Assembly (NCBI GenBank): GCA_050952225.1
Contig: JBMNKL010000001.1
Location: forward strand, 248,001-312,000
Direction: 5' to 3'
Source: JBMNKL01 sp050952225
GTDB taxonomy: Bacteria > Bacillota > Clostridia > Acetivibrionales > DTU013
DNA: 64,000 bases
Both the position numbers and the translations under genes were made by a program. Positions 60,964 to 64,000 of this stretch are shown here, piece after piece (positions within the stretch are counted from its first letter, which is position 1; every line of letters starts with the position of its first letter). Under the pieces are notes generated by a model. The model ran no database searches and had not been told where the DNA came from. It was given only the letters and a program-made list of their open reading frames with translations.

Positions 60964-62118
60964 ATGTATATACTTATTTTAACCGCTGCTACAGGCGGCG
61001 GTCATGCAAAAGCTGCGTCGGCTCTGAAGGAATATATGGAAAAACACATTTCCGGCTGCAGGGTAGATATTGTGGACGCACTGAAATATATAAGCCCACT
61101 GGTTGAAAAAGTAATTACAGGTACATATCTAAAGGCGATAAGGAACGTTCCCGGCGTATACGGCAGGCTTTATGACCTGTCCGAAAAGGATGAATCCATC
61201 TCGGGTATGGTAAAAGGGTTTAACGGGGTATTGGCACATGGTCTCTATAGCCTGTTTGAACGCGATAAGCCCGATGTGGTAATCTGTACTCATACCGTAC
61301 CTCTGCATATGGTCTCGCGAATGAAACAAAAGGGGCTGCTGGATGCGCCTGTAATCGGCATCGTAACGGACTATACAAACCACTATTTCTGGAAACTTGA
61401 TGAAATTGACGCGCTTGTGGTAGCGCACGACTGCATCAAGGAAGACATGGTCAGGATCGGGATTCGCGAAGAAATCATACATACCTGCGGCATACCCGTA
61501 TGCGAACGCTTCACGTCGGACCCGCAGCCGGACAGAAAATATCTTCTGAAAAAAACAGGCCTTGACTATAAGCCCACGATCCTTGTCATGGGAGGCAGTC
61601 TCGGATTCAGCGGCATGTGCGGCATTTTTTCATCTTTGCTGGAGCTTGAGCGGGATATCCAGGTCATAGCGGTGACAGGACATAACAAAAAGCTGAAAGA
61701 CAGGCTTGACAGCATTTCGCGGGGTTCCCGCAAAAAAACAAAGATATTCGGCTATACCGATAACATAAGCGATTTAATGGGAGCTTCCGATCTCATCATA
61801 ACAAAACCGGGAGGTATTACCGTATCGGAAGCGCTCGTCAGAAAACTTCCCTTGATAATAGTGACACCGATTCCGGGCCAGGAAGAAAGGAATGCAAGGT
61901 TTTTGGCAAATTCCGAGGCCGCATTTTTGCTGTCCCCGTCTGACGATATGGAAACTGTACTCCGGAGGACATTGGACAGGCCCGGCGTGCTGCGGAAGAT
62001 GTCCGAAGCCGCCGACAGGCTGGCAAAACCCCGGGCATGCGAAGACATTATGGCTCTTGTAAAAACGCTAGTAAAAACGGAACCCGAAGTCTTGTGCGTC
62101 AGCCGTTCGTTTCGTTAA
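60964..62118 (+). CDS. Diacylglycerol glycosyltransferase-like protein (UgtP/MGD family)
   Basis: A 384-residue GT28-like enzyme. N-terminal MGDG-synthase domain (LTAATGGGHAKAASALKEYM, GVYGRLYDLSEKDESI, DVVICTHTVPLHMVSRM, IGIVTDYTNHYFW) and a C-terminal nucleotide-sugar domain (LVMGGSLGFSGMCGIFSSLL, ASDLIITKPGGITVSEALVR). Family members transfer glucose or galactose from UDP-sugar to diacylglycerol. Start ATG 60964 is preceded by GGAGGGTG; a TTG three bases upstream is possible. Its end overlaps the convergent NlpC gene by 20 bases. Confidence 0.85.
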   Translation: MYILILTAATGGGHAKAASALKEYMEKHISGCRVDIVDALKYISPLVEKVITGTYLKAIRNVPGVYGRLYDLSEKDESISGMVKGFNGVLAHGLYSLFERDKPDVVICTHTVPLHMVSRMKQKGLLDAPVIGIVTDYTNHYFWKLDEIDALVVAHDCIKEDMVRIGIREEIIHTCGIPVCERFTSDPQPDRKYLLKKTGLDYKPTILVMGGSLGFSGMCGIFSSLLELERDIQVIAVTGHNKKLKDRLDSISRGSRKKTKIFGYTDNISDLMGASDLIITKPGGITVSEALVRKLPLIIVTPIPGQEERNARFLANSEAAFLLSPSDDMETVLRRTLDRPGVLRKMSEAADRLAKPRACEDIMALVKTLVKTEPEVLCVSRSFR

Positions 62119-63106
62119 AGATACGCCTTGCCGCTATAACTATTCCTTCTTCGTTTTCCCTGTTGATTTCCCCTATTTTAACGTAACCGATTTTTCTGCC
62201 GGCATATATGTAGTTACCATCGCCGATGCATATCCCTGCGCAGGTAGCTGTTTCAGATTCGCCTTCACCGGTGCCGGCTATGAATACAAGGTCTCCTGCC
62301 TTTGCATACTCCGGCTTTATCTCGATCCCGCTTGAGAACTGGCCGGTGAGTGTCCTGGGCAAATTTATCCCGTTTATCCGCGCACAGATGTATATAAGAC
62401 CGGGAGCGTCTATTCCCATGTAGGACACTCCGTTCAGAAGAAAGCTTGCTCCCTTCATCCTAAGCGCTGTTGCCGCAAAATCGTCCGCATTTGTCACCGG
62501 GATCAATTCACCGGGCCTTACGTGTATGATTCCGCTTCCCCTGAACCATCCGGTTTTATTGCCGGGAAGGAATACCTCGTAAGCATCATTATAGCTGTTA
62601 AACGCGTAAAACTCTGAACCCATGGGTGCAACTGCAATCGTAACGCCTCCCGAATGGTCGGAATAAATACTTTTCTCCCTGCTTGTAACAATAATCCTGT
62701 GCGTATATGCCCTGCCGTATATGCTGGAAACATCCCTGTCGATATGCTTTGTTTTCATCCATCCGTGGCAACCGTCAACTGTCGTTACTTCAGACCAGCC
62801 GCCCTCGCTTTGGCGGACGCTGACCGGCTGGTTATACAGGGCCTGTGTTATGCGTTGTGATTTCACATCGGGAGCGGCATAGACATCGGAGACGCTGACC
62901 CTGATAACGCCTGCATTTTCATCCATGGGTATACCATATATGTAATCCACGGTTTTTCCGTCTTGCACGGTATCGCCATCTATCGCCGACGTTTCCGTCG
63001 CCTTGCTCCCGCACCCTGAAACAGACGCAAAAATAAAGGCAGCGGCTGCCAATAACAGTATTGCATTTATGCACCTATGGTATGTATTTCTTATCAATTG
63101 TTTCAT
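62099..63106 (-). CDS. Lipoprotein with SH3 and degenerate NlpC/P60 domain
   Basis: A 335-residue lipoprotein (lipobox VSGC near residue 31 after LLLAAAAFIFAS). Two SH3-like segments (IRVSVSDVYAAPDVKSQRI, IIVTSREKSIYSDHSGGVTI) precede an NlpC/P60 fold: MGIDAPGLIYICARINGINL, GDLVFIAGTGEGESE, TCAGICIGDGNYIYA. In active enzymes the first motif is GxDCSGL and the other sites are a His in HVGIYIG and in IHA. Here these are Ala, Cys and Tyr, so all three catalytic positions appear lost. It may bind peptidoglycan or regulate another hydrolase. Start ATG 63104-63106 is chosen because it begins the signal peptide. Confidence 0.8.
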   Translation of the reverse strand: MKQLIRNTYHRCINAILLLAAAAFIFASVSGCGSKATETSAIDGDTVQDGKTVDYIYGIPMDENAGVIRVSVSDVYAAPDVKSQRITQALYNQPVSVRQSEGGWSEVTTVDGCHGWMKTKHIDRDVSSIYGRAYTHRIIVTSREKSIYSDHSGGVTIAVAPMGSEFYAFNSYNDAYEVFLPGNKTGWFRGSGIIHVRPGELIPVTNADDFAATALRMKGASFLLNGVSYMGIDAPGLIYICARINGINLPRTLTGQFSSGIEIKPEYAKAGDLVFIAGTGEGESETATCAGICIGDGNYIYAGRKIGYVKIGEINRENEEGIVIAARRIFNETNG

Positions 63107-63177
63107 TTTCCGGCCCGCCAAATCATTCCCAACCCCGTATATTTCCTTTGCTATCCGTGTTTCCGGCCTGACTTCCT

Positions 63178-63555
63178 CTACGTTTCTATCACAGTGAACG
63201 CGATGGCAAACTCTTCGCAATGCGAAAGGCTTATATCTATACTCTTGCCGCCGATAATGTCAAATTTTTTCCTGGCATTCCCCGACAGTACCACGTATGG
63301 CTTGCCCTTATCATTATTAAGTATTTCCACCTGCCTCCAGTCCAGGCCGTCAGCCATGCCTGTCCCAAATGCTTTCAGCACCGCTTCCTTGGCCGCGAAC
63401 CTGGCGGCGTAGCTTTCATATTTCGCCCTGTTTCTCTTTTCGCAATAGTCTATTTCGCCTTTTGTAAATACCCTGTCCCTGAAGCTTTCAAGACCGTTGA
63501 TAGACTTTTTAAGCCTTTCTATTTCTACAATATCAACACCGCAGAATATAGCCAT
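63178..63555 (-). CDS. acpS: Holo-[acyl-carrier-protein] synthase
   Basis: A 125-residue phosphopantetheinyl transferase that activates ACP. The Mg2+-binding Asp is in FCGVDIVEIERLKK and the Glu in AARFAAKEAVLKAFGTG, with LSHCEEFAIAFTVIE at the end as usual. ATG follows CCAGGGAGG-type sequence. It precedes the NlpC-like lipoprotein and follows the partial coiled-coil gene. Confidence 0.93.
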   Translation of the reverse strand: MAIFCGVDIVEIERLKKSINGLESFRDRVFTKGEIDYCEKRNRAKYESYAARFAAKEAVLKAFGTGMADGLDWRQVEILNNDKGKPYVVLSGNARKKFDIIGGKSIDISLSHCEEFAIAFTVIET

Positions 63556-63593
63556 ATTTCCTCCCTGGGGCCTCCTGCATCCAACCCCCGCAT

Positions 63594-64000
63594 TTAGCTC
63601 CTCAGCTTGCTCCTCCGCCTGCTTTCCAGGACGGTATCCAGCGCTTCGGCCTCATTTACCGCCGTTTCAAGCTGCTCAAGCATATCCTCGTTTTCAACGC
63701 TTGATATGATCCTGTGCTTGAACATATTTACGGTGCTTTCCATGTAATCCAGCTTTGCCCCGATTCTCTCCAGTTCCCTCTTTTCCTCTTTAAGTCTTAG
63801 TATGAATTTTTCGTCCATTTCGATAATTTTTCTCAAATCCTCGGCCATGCGTTCATCCTTGGCAAAACTTAATCTCCTTTTGTTATTATTTATCCTGTTG
63901 GTCACTGCGCCTACATCCACACCGCTTAGCTCCCTGTTCCTGATGCAGAAATTGTTCAGAAGCTTAAGGTAAGCAATGACCAGGTTAAGTGTCTGTTCCG
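63594..64000 (-). CDS. Coiled-coil protein, partial (5' end outside window)
   Basis: The frame is open from the right edge to a stop at 63594-63596 (about 135 codons): QTLNLVIAYLKLLNNFCIRN, INNNKRRLSFAKDE, then a long charged helix with heptad-like spacing (ILRLKEEKRELERIGAKLDY, MEDMLEQLETAVNEAEAL-like tail). A GTG at 63918-63920 is available but coding-like sequence continues upstream, so the true start is probably beyond 64000. No known family recognised. Confidence 0.55.
   Translation of the reverse strand, partial: EQTLNLVIAYLKLLNNFCIRNRELSGVDVGAVTNRINNNKRRLSFAKDERMAEDLRKIIEMDEKFILRLKEEKRELERIGAKLDYMESTVNMFKHRIISSVENEDMLEQLETAVNEAEALDTVLESRRRSKLRS

Noticed and set aside
1..64000. CRISPR array
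   Set aside because: No evenly spaced 25-40-base direct repeats with unique spacers were seen on either strand; the repeats found are inverted or two-copy.

Overview
The window reads as chromosome of an endospore-forming, Gram-positive clostridial bacterium (Firmicutes, Clostridia) living on plant polysaccharides. Evidence: the conserved block ywmB-murA-spoIID-spoIIQ-spoIIID-mbl-flgF-flgG on the minus strand, cortex-lysis genes sleB/ypeB, yabG, a DnaD/DnaI-type helicase loader pair, SLH-anchored surface proteins, a GH11 xylanase and a complete L-rhamnose locus. The exact genus cannot be fixed from sequence reading alone.

Layout. 1-4.4 kb: minus-strand alkylation-repair operon (ogt, nfo, alkD-like) followed by a DUF815 ATPase cut by the window edge, then a lytic transglycosylase. 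4.6-6.4 kb: tRNA-Ser and a secreted GH11 xylanase. 6.4-17.7 kb: a zone of gene decay. MarR, ferredoxin, membrane-hydrolase and ProC-like genes are truncated, and cmk, yabG, a YcdB/SLH gene, a phosphodiester glycosidase, flgG and flgF each carry at least one apparent frameshift; corA with its Mg2+ M-box riboswitch, and flgJ, remain intact. 17.9-27.2 kb: cell-wall and sporulation cluster. 27.3-36.4 kb: two giant Fn3/SLH surface proteins. 36.5-42.7 kb: aroK, a cluster of DnaA boxes, a GGDEF/EAL protein, an AbrB-type regulator and an AraC-type response regulator. 42.7-56.6 kb: tRNA-Arg and the rhamnose locus (rhaD, rhaA, rhaB divergent from a DeoR regulator, two RbsA-like ATPases, two permeases, a binding lipoprotein, the mutarotase rhaM and a chemoreceptor). 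56.7-64 kb: dnaD/dnaI, ypeB/sleB, a UgtP-like glycosyltransferase, a catalytically dead NlpC/P60 lipoprotein, acpS and a partial coiled-coil gene.

The main discovery is that spoIIID, the mother-cell sporulation regulator, is split into two pieces 3.2 kb apart. Between them lies a small element with a large serine recombinase, an 84-residue ORF and a KduD-like dehydrogenase. Both junctions carry the same 6-bp core (TACACA on the coding strand). Just inside the cores are 21-bp arms forming a 19/21 inverted repeat, as expected for the two arms of an attP. Joining the flanks at the core restores an uninterrupted 87-codon SpoIIID across the conserved KSTVHKDVTERL motif. This has the architecture of a skin-like intervening element excised by site-specific recombination during sporulation, but in a different gene. 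The main alternative is plain disruption in a strain that is losing sporulation, which the broken yabG and flagellar genes nearby make worth testing.
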